A stretch of DNA of 64,000 nucleotides from the NCBI GenBank assembly GCA_004794785.1, contig SJOL01003793.1, forward strand, positions 44,865 to 108,864, given 5' to 3'. Made by a program: the position numbers and the translations under genes. Below, in pieces: positions 24,131 to 34,102 of this stretch. This DNA comes from Opisthorchis felineus. Its lineage: Eukaryota; Platyhelminthes; Trematoda; Opisthorchiida; Opisthorchiidae. The notes beneath the pieces were generated by a model. That model ran no database searches. It was not told where the DNA came from and saw only the letters and a list, made by a program, of their open reading frames with translations. Each line of letters opens with the position of its first letter. Position 1 is the first letter of the stretch.

Positions 24131-25914
24131 ACCAGATACTTTGGATTAAATCTCAACCTCAGGGTAGTTGTGGTTGACTTCAGACCACCGGAGCAGTTTA
24201 CATTTTTGAGGATTAAGTTACTACACGTCTCACCAACCTGAAGGACAGATAGCCGGTGTTAGTCAGACCCACCGACAACCCTGCTGTGGCAGGCTCTGTG
24301 TGTGTAATGTGTACACTACCCATACTAGCCTAGTGGGTTATGGAGGTGCACAAAGCATCATACCGCTGTAAGGTTCACTCTCTTTGTTACGGTATTTGCT
24401 CTGCTATTGAGGAAAATATTGGTAATCTAGGTAGCGTAGACGGCCATTGGTTTGTTCACTGAGCGCTCACTGTACCAACTAAGAAGTCAAACTGAAACCG
24501 TCTGAATCTGAGGAGGCTTTGAAGATCTTATACCTCAAGTATTGTAACACAGTAATAACCCGTCAACCGTGTTTGTCTTTTGTGATTCCTGCTACGAGAG
24601 AGATCCGTCGGAAAAGTCTATTCTTCGTCTTTCTCTTTTCATGTGGTCTGTCCGGTGGGTGACATCTGTGTTGCTAAACAACACCCTCAGAATCTTGTTA
24701 CAAATTCGACCAAGCTCCATCATCTGGCGAACAAGTCACGCCACACATGTAGGAGATTTTCCTATTTCGATGTAGCTGGAAGGGGGTTCAATAGCAGCTA
24801 TTGAACTAAAACTTTCATGGGTACATGGAGTATGTCACTTCATCTACTGTTACTGAGTTGAGTGCTGCGTGCACAACATCCGCCGATATTTCTGTTGTAC
24901 ATTGTCAAGTAGACACTCCAGCATTTTTAAGGTCCTTTTGTCACTTATTTCTCTGCGTTGCTTCTATGTGAACTCTGTTAAAGATACAATACATGGCAGC
25001 CTTCCGTTTTACCCGTCTGTTTACAAAGTGACTTTTTATCAACTTATCGTAAATGGGGTGGTGTAATGCTCTGAAATTTTTTGAACCAGCTTTTTTACTC
25101 TTCCCTGCCTGTCAAACCATCAGTCTAGGTGCATTTGACGTGACAGCTAATCGGTGTAGTGTTTTGTGAGACTATCGATCTAAAATAATTATAAAGACAA
25201 GATGACTAATTTTGTCCACTGGGACGCATTTGGCATCCAGTTCACTGATAAAACTATTCAGCAGCTAGAATTCTGAATCAGAATGATACTAGACTTTTAT
25301 AGCTATAAGTGTTCACGCGAGAATATCCGTGAAAATAACTATCCGGTGGCCCCAGAAGTGCCATCAATAATCTGACAAAAAGTTGTCACACAGTGCGTGT
25401 TGACGCATGCTTGTTTGTTGAGAACATGGTGAAAGGTCATTTTCCGGCGGATTTTATAGGATTACATGCCGTCTGTTGGTGGAGAAGGAATTGACGGATA
25501 ATAAAGCACTTGCTAGTGGTCGCCGGTTATTTAAGATAATGCGAAGAAAAATGATTTAATCAAACTTGTCCAAGCACTGTAATCACTCGTTACGTAGTTA
25601 TGGGTGCATTTATTGATTATCGTCTCAATAAGATGAGGTTTCTCCAAACTATCCCACCGAGACAAATCCAAAGTTTGCGAGTTCAGTTTTCCGCGGTTCT
25701 TGAGAAATGCACAACAGTGGTCGTCCATAACATGAATGATTTGGCGGCAATACACTTGACAGCTTCCCTGAAGAATAACAACTTAAAAATCGATCAAACT
25801 CAAAATCTTTTATTACCTATACTAAGTAAGTGATCTGAAAGCTCCCAGAAATTTCAATATCGGGCCAACCAGTGCGTAGCTACGTTGTTGAGACATGTGT
25901 AGAAAACACGTTTA

Positions 25915-25975
25915 GCTTCCAGTCGCGGGTCTTTCGGTTAGTAGTTTCGTGCCTTGACCGCCGAGCTATTGTGAC
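25915..25975 (-). repeat. SINE head fragment
   Basis: The minus strand reads AGCTCGGCGGTCAAGGCACG, then AAACTACTAACCGAAAGACC, which is collinear with the A-box side of the main SINE family. The B box is lost (GCGACTGGAAG). A truncated, old copy. Confidence 0.55.
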
Positions 25976-26300
25976 ACTAACGCACTGTCAGTTCCTGCAG
26001 CGTTTTGATCCCACCGAATGTAAGGTAAAAGCCGACTCTTAGCGAATCGAATTATACGGTATTGGTGCCCAAGATGCACTAAGCAGATGCTTGTCCACAC
26101 AAGAGTTGGCCCATCAGATTGCTATTTGTTCGTGTTGTAAGTGATTGACTAGTCCGGCAAGGAAGAATCTATTCCTACCAACTTGAATTGCGCTCTGATG
26201 AAAGGCATTCATGTGACCGAAACACTCGGTAGCGCCAGCTGGCCATAACCGGTGTTTTCTAACTATCAACTGATATCCGACCTGCATTCTCTCCAAACCC

Positions 26301-26326
26301 GTTCTGGTCTCGATCGAGACCAGAAC
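26301..26326. repeat. Perfect 26-bp palindrome without spacer
   Basis: The half-site GTTCTGGTCTCGA is followed immediately by its exact reverse complement TCGAGACCAGAAC. It lies in otherwise unremarkable non-coding DNA about 100 bases from a fragment of the hammerhead repeat. No known element was recognised around it. Confidence 0.95.
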
Positions 26327-26410
26327 AGACAGGTTTCCAAGCAATAAAATAATTGGGACCCAGCTATACTGCAAAATGGCAAGTCTGGAATAAGGGTTTG
26401 AGGCTTAAAA

Positions 26411-26510
26411 CATCATAAACGAGAGATATCTTGAGTATCAGATTCAGCTGGGTTCCAGGTGAGTCTCCCGTCAAAGTCAAGTTGATATGCAAATGAGTGT
26501 ATTTGCCGAA
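26411..26510 (-). repeat. Fragment of the hammerhead-bearing repeat
   Basis: On the minus strand, ACACTCATTTGCATATCAAC, GGGAGACTCACC and further on CTCTCGTTTATGAT match, in the same order, the left part of the repeat at about 59817-59885. An insertion separates the second and third blocks, and the ribozyme part is absent. Confidence 0.65.
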
Positions 26511-29303
26511 GGTTTGAGGTGCTTATCTGAGTATACAGTACAGTAGGCATACAAGGACTGTATGTGATTGAAAGTTGTCATGGTAAACACTGTGTAGGCA
26601 CATTAGTGGTTGAATTACAAAATGCGGAAAGTTTCGGCCCTGCATGTTTCATCTCTACTGTGAGGTGACTGCTAGGTGATATTTAAAATTTTCCTCAACA
26701 GCCCCCCTGAAAGTCTTCGGTCTACTGGCCTCTTATGAACGTCGTCTTTCAGAGCGGGCTAATTTTATTCTGGATTATGGCTCAAAGACATCACCAAGTA
26801 ATTTATGCCTATTTCAAAACAATGGACTGGATTATGGGTTTTAATCAGACAACCTTGTAAAATATTGGAATCATGAACCTTTGTTCTGAAACATGCTATC
26901 TCGATACCCAGTGGTTGCATTTATTTTACTTGAGTAAGAATTAAATTTTGCAGGGGGCCCGGTAAACGGAGTTCAGACGTAGTTAGAGTGGCTGTAGCTT
27001 GTCATCTTGCTCCATTACAAATGGATTTCTCACCTTCGCATTAACTTCGGAATACGGACGCATAACTAGGAGTATTGTCGGAATTCTAATAGGCTTTTTG
27101 GACATTTTCCGAAGTTAAAATAGCATGGTCCATATTAGTTGAACCCTCTACGTTTCTGTAATTTCCATAACTTCTATGATGAGAACCTCACGGAAAGGGC
27201 TTGCCACTTGGTTATGCTGTACAACGTATACACCCTGAAGCTTCTGTGAATAGAATATCTAGTAATCATGCCGCTCTGACAACGCCCCAGCTTTTTACTA
27301 GTAAGGCTGGGAGTTGTATGAAATTATTATTAATCCCGTCTTTTGGATACGAGCTGAATGTACCGGGTGGTTGTTTCTGTAAGCATTCCGAAATGCACAT
27401 ATCAAGGAGCATCAGAAGACTCAAGTTGTGCACCTCGCATTTCCCACGACGTCCTTCCTGTACGACAAGAACTACCGATAATATACTCAAATTTTGTTTT
27501 GGAGAATAACATAATGGTTGAATTGAGACATGGAAGATGGGTGAACTGCATCTTGCGTAACCGAAGTAGAAGATTGTGGATCAAGTAGACCGGAAGAGTA
27601 TTTACCTCTTATTTTCGACAAGTAATAGTTGGAAGTAAATAAATAGTTGCCACTCAGCTCTGCTTTCTACATCAAAACTTTCAATTATTTTACTCGTCAT
27701 TTGGTTTCTTGTGGGACAGTGATACCGACTTCAGGTAGGTGTGCATCTATAGTGTATGAAATTCGGCAGCCTGCTTTTCCCGGTATGCTCCGACCCCCAA
27801 CGAATCAGACTGTGCGCAATTTTAAAACACTGTTCGAAACACTATTTGCCCTTTATTCAGTTTATGCACCAACTAGTTGTAGCTTCTAGCAAACAAAGGA
27901 CATTTCATGCCAACTTGTATCCACCCTCTTGTCCACCGCGAATGGTTCAGATAGAATTGTCCTAGCTAGAGACCTCAGTTCGTGAGTTTAACACCTTAGT
28001 TCATCAGAGACAATTTTGGGAAAACATTCAGTTTAAGCGTCAAACGTAATGGTAATACTGACCTCTTTGGAGAACGATGCTGGGTGTTGTGAAGAGGTAA
28101 ACCCAGGTTTGTACGACGCCGGAAATTCTGCGCACATAGAAGGGCCAAGGTCAGTCCTTGTTGTAAAACAACCAGGGCATTTGGCTGTGTAAGATTTGAG
28201 TAGATGGTCGGTTAGACTTCAGCTCAGAACAGGCCTTACAAATGGACGAGGCTGATACGGCCGCGGAAGCACGGAAGGTTGTGCGGTTAATCCGCAAAAT
28301 CGGGCACAGAGGACCGCGTGTAACTAAGTTCATGAAAGGCAACACCGAAAATCTAGCAATGTAAACACCAGGGTTTAAATCACTTGTTGGAATATTTCCA
28401 ATAGCAGCTGGAATTTCTTGAAGTGCGCACCAGTGATGACTCCCAATAAGGATGAAACAGATATAGGACACTTTTCGACTTTTCGCAACAGGCTGGCTCA
28501 ACTTACAGTCTCAACAATCTCAACTAAAAGCAACAGTTAACTTGATTCTCAGCCAGTATTTAATATCGTTCATTCGACTCACTGAAGGTATGTTAGTTTA
28601 AATACTCCATATCGCAGCATATTATTATGCATTGCTGCTTTTTTAAACTCTACCAGGCAGCTGGGTAAGATGATCTTCCAACAACTGTAATCAGAGACGC
28701 TTTTGAACAATTCAAAGTAATCCAGAAGATCGCCACGAACCAGTCATCACCTCTTTGTTAGAAAAAGCTACTCAAACAAAAAGCTTACTCGGACAAAGAA
28801 GAATGCTGTTGAAATTTGTCACAATAGTGCTTGCTCTCCATTTTAACGCCCCTGGTAGTGTTAGGATTTGCAATGAACGGTCCAGAGGTTCTCTTACAAC
28901 CATTTAGGTTCGCTAAATCTGACTTGTCAGTGTATCTGCTCCGTTTTGTCACTGATACAAATATAAAATGGATGCGCCAAGGGAACGTAGATCTAGGAAT
29001 CAAAATTGCACCTGGAGAATGATTAGTGGATTTGTACTGAATCAAATCTAACGGCTTTCCATCCTGGGAATCATGGGAGTGAGTAAAGCATGGGCGGCTA
29101 CAATGGAATTGAGTGCTGTGAGATTTCCACACCTTCCCGGTGGGGATTCGAGTGATTCCCTGAGCAGCGGTTACGACCATACATATCACGGTACATAAAC
29201 GATCCCAGTGACGTTGACGGTGTCACGTCTCACCCTTACTGGTTAAATACATTTTGTTTGCCATTTTCAATGAGCTTGGTTAAACAACCGGTGGATTTAT
29301 TGT

Positions 29304-29345
29304 TGGGCAACGTTTCGCTTTTGGCACAAAAGCTTCATCAGGCCA
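29304..29345 (-). ncRNA. Hammerhead-like motif of PLE type
   Basis: On the minus strand CUGAUGA is followed by an unpaired A, a perfect 7-bp stem II (GCUUUUG with CAAAAGC, loop UGC), GAAA and a palindromic ACGU followed by U. Stem I has three pairs (GGC with GCC). One frame over the same bases reads PDEAFVPKAKRC, resembling the C-terminal end encoded by many Penelope-like elements as I remember them. The extra A between the core and stem II departs from the standard hammerhead, so activity is doubtful. Upstream minus-strand sequence (29700-29350) may be PLE coding remnant but is too broken to call. Confidence 0.5.
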
Positions 29346-30804
29346 GGTAAGTCACAAGGTTGATAGGGTGTTAAGGTAGTCAACGAACCAATCCGTGAGA
29401 TTTCTTATGACTAGCCGATTCTATCAGTGCTGGGTGTCGGTCCGAAATTCCAGTTTACTGGTTAGTGGGATGACTAACACTTACGATAGATTGGTTAGGG
29501 GGGTTGTCTTCATGGTGAAACCGGGTTTTGCGGTCTTGCTTTTCCAGTCTAGAACACCTTTCTGGACTATTCCTCTTAGGAGTCGTTCACAGATTGTGTT
29601 CGTCCGTGCGTCCAAAGGTATTAGGATAATTGGATTGGGGTTGGGGAGGGGGGTTAAGTGGATCTTGCTGTGCTTGCATACACCATTCGTCGTACTGTGA
29701 TGCGTAATGCCGTCATCTGGCTAGCTCGTTACCGACAGCATATCGAGACGCACAACATGCACCTGAATGTTCACATCAAAAAGTTTGTGAACTTGATCGC
29801 ATTCAAGTGCTAGGTATAGTTCTGTTTTGTGTTCTGAGGTTTCCCGTAGAGGTTCTTTTGCTATATTAAACTTTAGTACACAGAAGGATTTCATGGAACT
29901 GTTATGTTTTTATCAGCTTCTTGTTACTTCCATCCGGGCAAACTCAATTCATTCTATTAGCAAACAAAATTTCTGTGAGGGAGAAACTGGATAGTATGCC
30001 TCGTGGACATCATATAAACACGAATCGAGACGACCCAAAACGTACTCTGCCATGCAATCTACGGAAAAAAACCAGCAAATCTACCCAATGGCTGCACTAT
30101 TAGCACGTCGATTGATCGGATCATCCAAGATGTGATTTTTCACCTTTATCTTCATGGAACAGATCGGTATGCGCAACCAAATCCTCAGTAGAAACTTCAG
30201 AATACAAAGTCGCTCCCGGCTCTACTGAAGTTAGTAAGAACCAGCGCAGATTAGTCAAGGTAATGGGACTCCGAAGACTGTGAAAGAAGCAACAAACATC
30301 TGGACTTAACTCACAAAGCATATACTGAAAAGGGGCGCGAACATGAAAACAGGCTTTGTGCAAAGCCCCACCGGAAGATGAATTGAGTGGTCTGTCGGGA
30401 AAATAAAGAAATTTTCGCAAGTTGCCGGTGCTTCCATTATGAGGTCTGATGAGGCCTTACCAGTCGTGGTCAGTGGGTCCCGTGAATTGACGGTGTGCGC
30501 CTAACGGAAGAGTGAAGACATTTGGCCACCTAGCTGAATCCACTCACCTTAAAGGTAGCATTGGAGGATTTCACAACGTTTGCAGGGAGCCTAGCCGTCG
30601 AACACAACCTGGGAACCCGGTTATTATCTAAATCTGAAGCAATCACGATCCATATCATCGTTGATAATGGTGCGAAATGTTTGCAGGCAAAGATCCGGGC
30701 TTGGAGAATGTGGCTAAATCAATAAATTGATCTTTCTATTCAAACAGAAAATCTTGCGCATTGGACCACAGCCATCGCCCCTCCCCATCATTTTCCGTTT
30801 TCCA
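29346..30804. other. Non-coding stretch, possible PLE debris
   Basis: No intact gene. Minus-strand frames around 29350-29700 may be the decayed end of a Penelope-like element linked to the hammerhead-like motif beside it. A 99-codon minus-strand frame at 30121-30420 has no recognised motif. Confidence 0.35.
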
Positions 30805-30885
30805 CTACATCGGTCTAGTGGTTGTCATTTGATATGCATTGCTGATGAGCTCTAATAAGAGTGAAACTCGGGTCCAGTGCTTTCC
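30805..30885 (+). repeat. Sm-alpha-like SINE: tRNA-type promoter plus hammerhead
   Basis: The plus strand reads CATCGGTCTAGTGGTTGTCA, which looks like the 5' end and A box of a tRNA. It is followed about 15 bases later by a complete hammerhead ribozyme (30836-30880). Sm-alpha repeats of schistosomes combine a polymerase III promoter and a hammerhead in the same way. The family link is an inference from architecture and ribozyme sequence; element ends were not defined. Confidence 0.65.
30836..30880 (+). ncRNA. Hammerhead ribozyme, intact core
   Basis: Stem I pairs GCAUUG with CAGUGC (six pairs, one U-G). CUGAUGA follows, then a 5-bp stem II (GCUCU with AGAGU, loop AAUA), GAAA, and a loop-less stem III of four pairs (ACUC with GGGU) ending in a GUC cleavage triplet with the cut after 30874. 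All core nucleotides agree with the consensus. ACUCGGGU is self-complementary if G-U pairs are allowed, so a dimeric form with an 8-bp stem III is possible. Confidence 0.9.
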
Positions 30886-33517
30886 CCCTTTAGTGTGGAC
30901 TCACTTGAATGATTACGCCAGGGCAGGAGGATGAACGTTCAAACGAGAGGCATGTGGGTATGCATTCTACAAAACTGAAATATATTAGTGACTTGATCAG
31001 TCGTATACAACGGACTTTATTCGCCACAATTACTCATCTGGTTGGTGCCTAAGCATAGTTTAAACACACTGCAAAGAACCCAACTGTGACTGAATAGTAT
31101 ACCGAGCTGCTACTGACCGAAATTTTGCGGTTTCTAGTCTACGTAGAGATCGATGGGCTGTGAATGCCTGCTTATTCACAGCAAAGAGTAAATAGCTGTG
31201 AGCTGCTTCTCATTTCTTTGTCCTACTGACTTCCCTTACATGATGTAATTCAGGCTGAACACTCCAAACCTCCACGTTAACTAAAGCATATCACAATGTA
31301 CCGTAAGGTAATGTTTCCACGGGGCACCGTCAGAAGGCTACGAAGTACTTGTTCCACACGCGTTGTGACGGTCATATTTGAATTCAGTTTACTTACTGTG
31401 CATATAGATTCGTTACACGAAAATTAGACACTAGATCTTACGACCAGAAAACAGTATGAGGTTCCTGTCACCCACATCGATCAAGTCTATTCGAAAGTGC
31501 AAACTACTCGAAAAAATCAAGTGCGGTGCCGCCCACCAGTCTACGCTTCGAATTAATTATCAGTTATATGTACGTAAGAGTGTAGGTCTCTGCACATCAG
31601 TAACCAAATGGAAGTAACATACTTCGCTAACTTTATTGAGGCTTAAATCTTGTTAACGAATAATCAGAACCACAGGCCGAAAAATGCGTCTGTTTTCTCC
31701 ATCGCAATAGCGCCTAGTTATAATATCAGTGAATGTTTTCCACATCGGTTGATAAACACTTGTTCGCATTGCAGACCATTGATCAAACAGATAATTCGTA
31801 AACATCAGTACAGGCCAAACTTTTATGATCTTGACCACGTCGATGTATAGATGACGTTCTTTATCTGATTTGTTTTGCAATTCTGAAGCTTTTCTGTACT
31901 ATTTTAAGCAGTTCTATCGAACTGCACCCGAAGAGAGAGATTCTATTGATTGGACGGGCTACTGTCAACGGAGTTATTAGGATCGAGTGGTGAACCGTAC
32001 CTTCGCATCGGTTGAATCTCCATGATTGGTTTTCGATTAGCTACCTTCATGACGGCAGTCAAAAAGGGATGTATGGATCTAATGAAACTGCCAGCTAACC
32101 TGTTAGTTTTTTCCGCCACAGACAAAGAATAGCTTGTTAAGGTGTTGCCCACTGATTAACAGAAACCGAACACCTTGCCTCAGTTTCAGGGAATACTGGC
32201 TTCCAGGAATAACTCACGGATTATTCGGACAATAATGAACAAATCAGGTTTTTTCCTTTTGAAAAATTATTAGGGTACATTTTGTGTTTAAGTACTAGCA
32301 TAAATTTACCGCAAAGTGCTAGAGGAAATATACACGCTGATTTAAACGTAAAGAGGAATTTTTGGAATACCTCACTCAGGCCCCTTGAACCTTGGTTTAT
32401 GTTATACTGTAAACAGCCTCTAAAGAAGTAATCTATCCCATTACAGTGTTCTATAGTCACTTTTCGCGTACCATACTCTGTAAGTAACATCCCTCCCACT
32501 TAATCAAATGAAGTTCCGCCAATGGTTTTTACCAAGGTTACTCGCAAATGTACAAGGCTGATGACCATATTAGCACAGTCTCTTATACGCGTCTTTGATA
32601 TTGTGACAAAATCACCTCTTTCTACCGTTGGTAATAAGTCAACACATCTTCAACTTTGTTTATGGAAAAGGGCAACCGCAAGATGCATCGGATCTTTCGC
32701 GGTACGTTTGAAGTGCTGGTTTTTATGGATTTTCAAACACAAGGTTATTCATTAAACGTGCGACCCTTTTATAGTTGCCTGGTTTTTTGGCAACTATTTA
32801 TCTTGTTGGTTCCGAGGAAGGGTCACACAAGTAACAATGTGTGGGAGGTTATATGCCCATGCGCAACTGACTGTAGATGGAATTCTTTTTTGTCAAACGT
32901 GGGAGAAAATGTTACACTGAGACCTGGGAAATTCGCTGCTGAATTCAAAAACACACATGTATAGGAAAAGGAATTATTTAGTCTCAACTCATAGCCAATA
33001 TAAATCAGTATGAATACTGAAGCGGTAGTATATGGCAATAAATGCTCCTGTCCTATGCCATCCTATGTTTTGAGATGTTGCACTACACTGTTCTGTAGTA
33101 TCGTACACCGTGCTATACTGCCCCAGGATATATAGTAATCATTATACTGTACTATTCTATATTATACCATACTGTTCTATACTATACTATACATACTATA
33201 TTACACGATACTATACTGTGCATACTACGCTATTTTGCACCATACTATGCCACATCACCCTACACCATATCACGCAACATGAAACAATGTTCAGTTAAAA
33301 ATGAGCTACGGGGTCTCAAATTTTGGCATACAATGTGAGTTGTAGAGAACCTGAATTAAAAGTTTTACGTCAATCTTTGAGTTCTTTATCCACATGAATT
33401 CGAATACTATCCGTTTTGGATACTGAACTTTCCGTGAAAAACTAAGCTCCGGCTTAAAAAGGTATTCAGCTAGAATCCTGTTTCCTAATTTCTACAACAT
33501 CTCTCCAAAAACAACAG
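30886..33517. other. Intergenic stretch, no gene recognised
   Basis: Apart from the TACTA satellite at 33084-33285, nothing was recognised. Frames at 31650-31850, 32221-32499 and 32656-32964 lack motifs. Upstream exons of the gene at 33518 could be hidden here as short exons that cannot be seen by eye. Confidence 0.45.
33084..33285. repeat. TACTA-type simple satellite (about 200 bp)
   Basis: Imperfect TACTA/TATAC units with variants such as CATACTG and CACCATA. It is the reverse complement of the repeat type at 6272-6541, so the same satellite occurs in opposite orientation. It lies about 230 bases upstream of the exon at 33518. Confidence 0.92.
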
Positions 33518-33591
33518 GTGGGCGCTTCTAGATCTTACAATCATGGAATTGGAGTCGCCCGAAACAGTACGAACTTCAGCCTCACATAACT
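33518..33591 (+). CDS. Coding exon of an unrecognised gene (first of two visible)
   Basis: From the acceptor AAAACAACAG ending at 33517 to a GTAAAC donor at 33592, the frame reads WALLDLTIMELESPETVRTS then ASHN: 24 codons flanked by one base of a split codon on each side. The last base T joins the TT at the start of the exon at 33945 to give Phe, so the phases of the two exons agree. The amino-acid composition (acidic, Leu-rich, no low complexity) looks like real protein. No family was recognised and no upstream exon was located. Confidence 0.55.
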
Positions 33592-33944
33592 GTAAACAAC
33601 ACTAGGAATTGCAGAGTCAACAATATTTCTGTCAACCGCTCAGTAATACCGCTCACCTGCACTCATAACACACTGGTGATAGTAACTCAACTGGTGATGA
33701 AATGTTTGCAACCAGACTGTCCAGCTCATCGAACAAACCAGCAAAGAGTGACACGGGGGATGATGATTCTACTTTAAAAAGCCAGAAATCCTAGTATTGA
33801 CAGCGCAACCGCCAAGTAAAAGAGTTAAATGACTTTTCCAAAGTACTATGTTGTAAAAGTACAAATTATTGTGAGAAGGGTGTTGCCGATTGTTCATCTT
33901 GGTTAACTAAATACTCAGCTTTCGCTGGCAGAATCAACTTACAG

Positions 33945-34102
33945 TTTTTCGACGTATAAATTACCGAGAAAACTTGGAGGAGCTAAAAAACCGTTTGAAA
34001 CCATCAAGCATCAAAACTTCTGCAGAGCTTCGTCGTAAGCATCTCAGCTGTCCTTCAGTTGAGCTGATGAATATTGATTTCTCAAAGCAAATATTTACAC
34101 TG
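33945..34102 (+). CDS. Coding exon of an unrecognised gene (second of two visible)
   Basis: The acceptor is CAACTTACAG ending at 33944 and the donor is GTAAGG at 34103. Two split-codon bases and 52 codons read FRRINYRENLEELKNRLKPS, SIKTSAELRRKHLSCPSVEL and MNIDFSKQIFTL. The middle is predicted helical and strongly charged. Both splice sites are good, the frame is open throughout and it is in phase with the exon at 33518, across a 353-base intron that contains stops. I do not recognise the protein. Further exons downstream would start on a codon boundary, but none could be identified with confidence. Confidence 0.7.

Larger units (their letters stand above)
22736..29240. other. Intergenic stretch with repeat fragments, no gene recognised
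   Basis: It contains two SINE fragments (24073-24130, 25915-25975), a perfect palindrome (26301-26326) and a fragment of the hammerhead repeat (26411-26510). Open frames such as 25600-25833 (plus) and 28151-28501 (minus) have no motif or convincing splice sites and are not called. Confidence 0.5.

Noticed and set aside
28785..29189. 134-codon minus-strand open frame
   Set aside because: It contains a tRNA-like B-box region near 29130-29150 and no protein motif; probably repeat-derived.
30445..30480. CTGATGAGGCC followed by a pairing GGTC, considered as a hammerhead
   Set aside because: The GAAAC element is missing.
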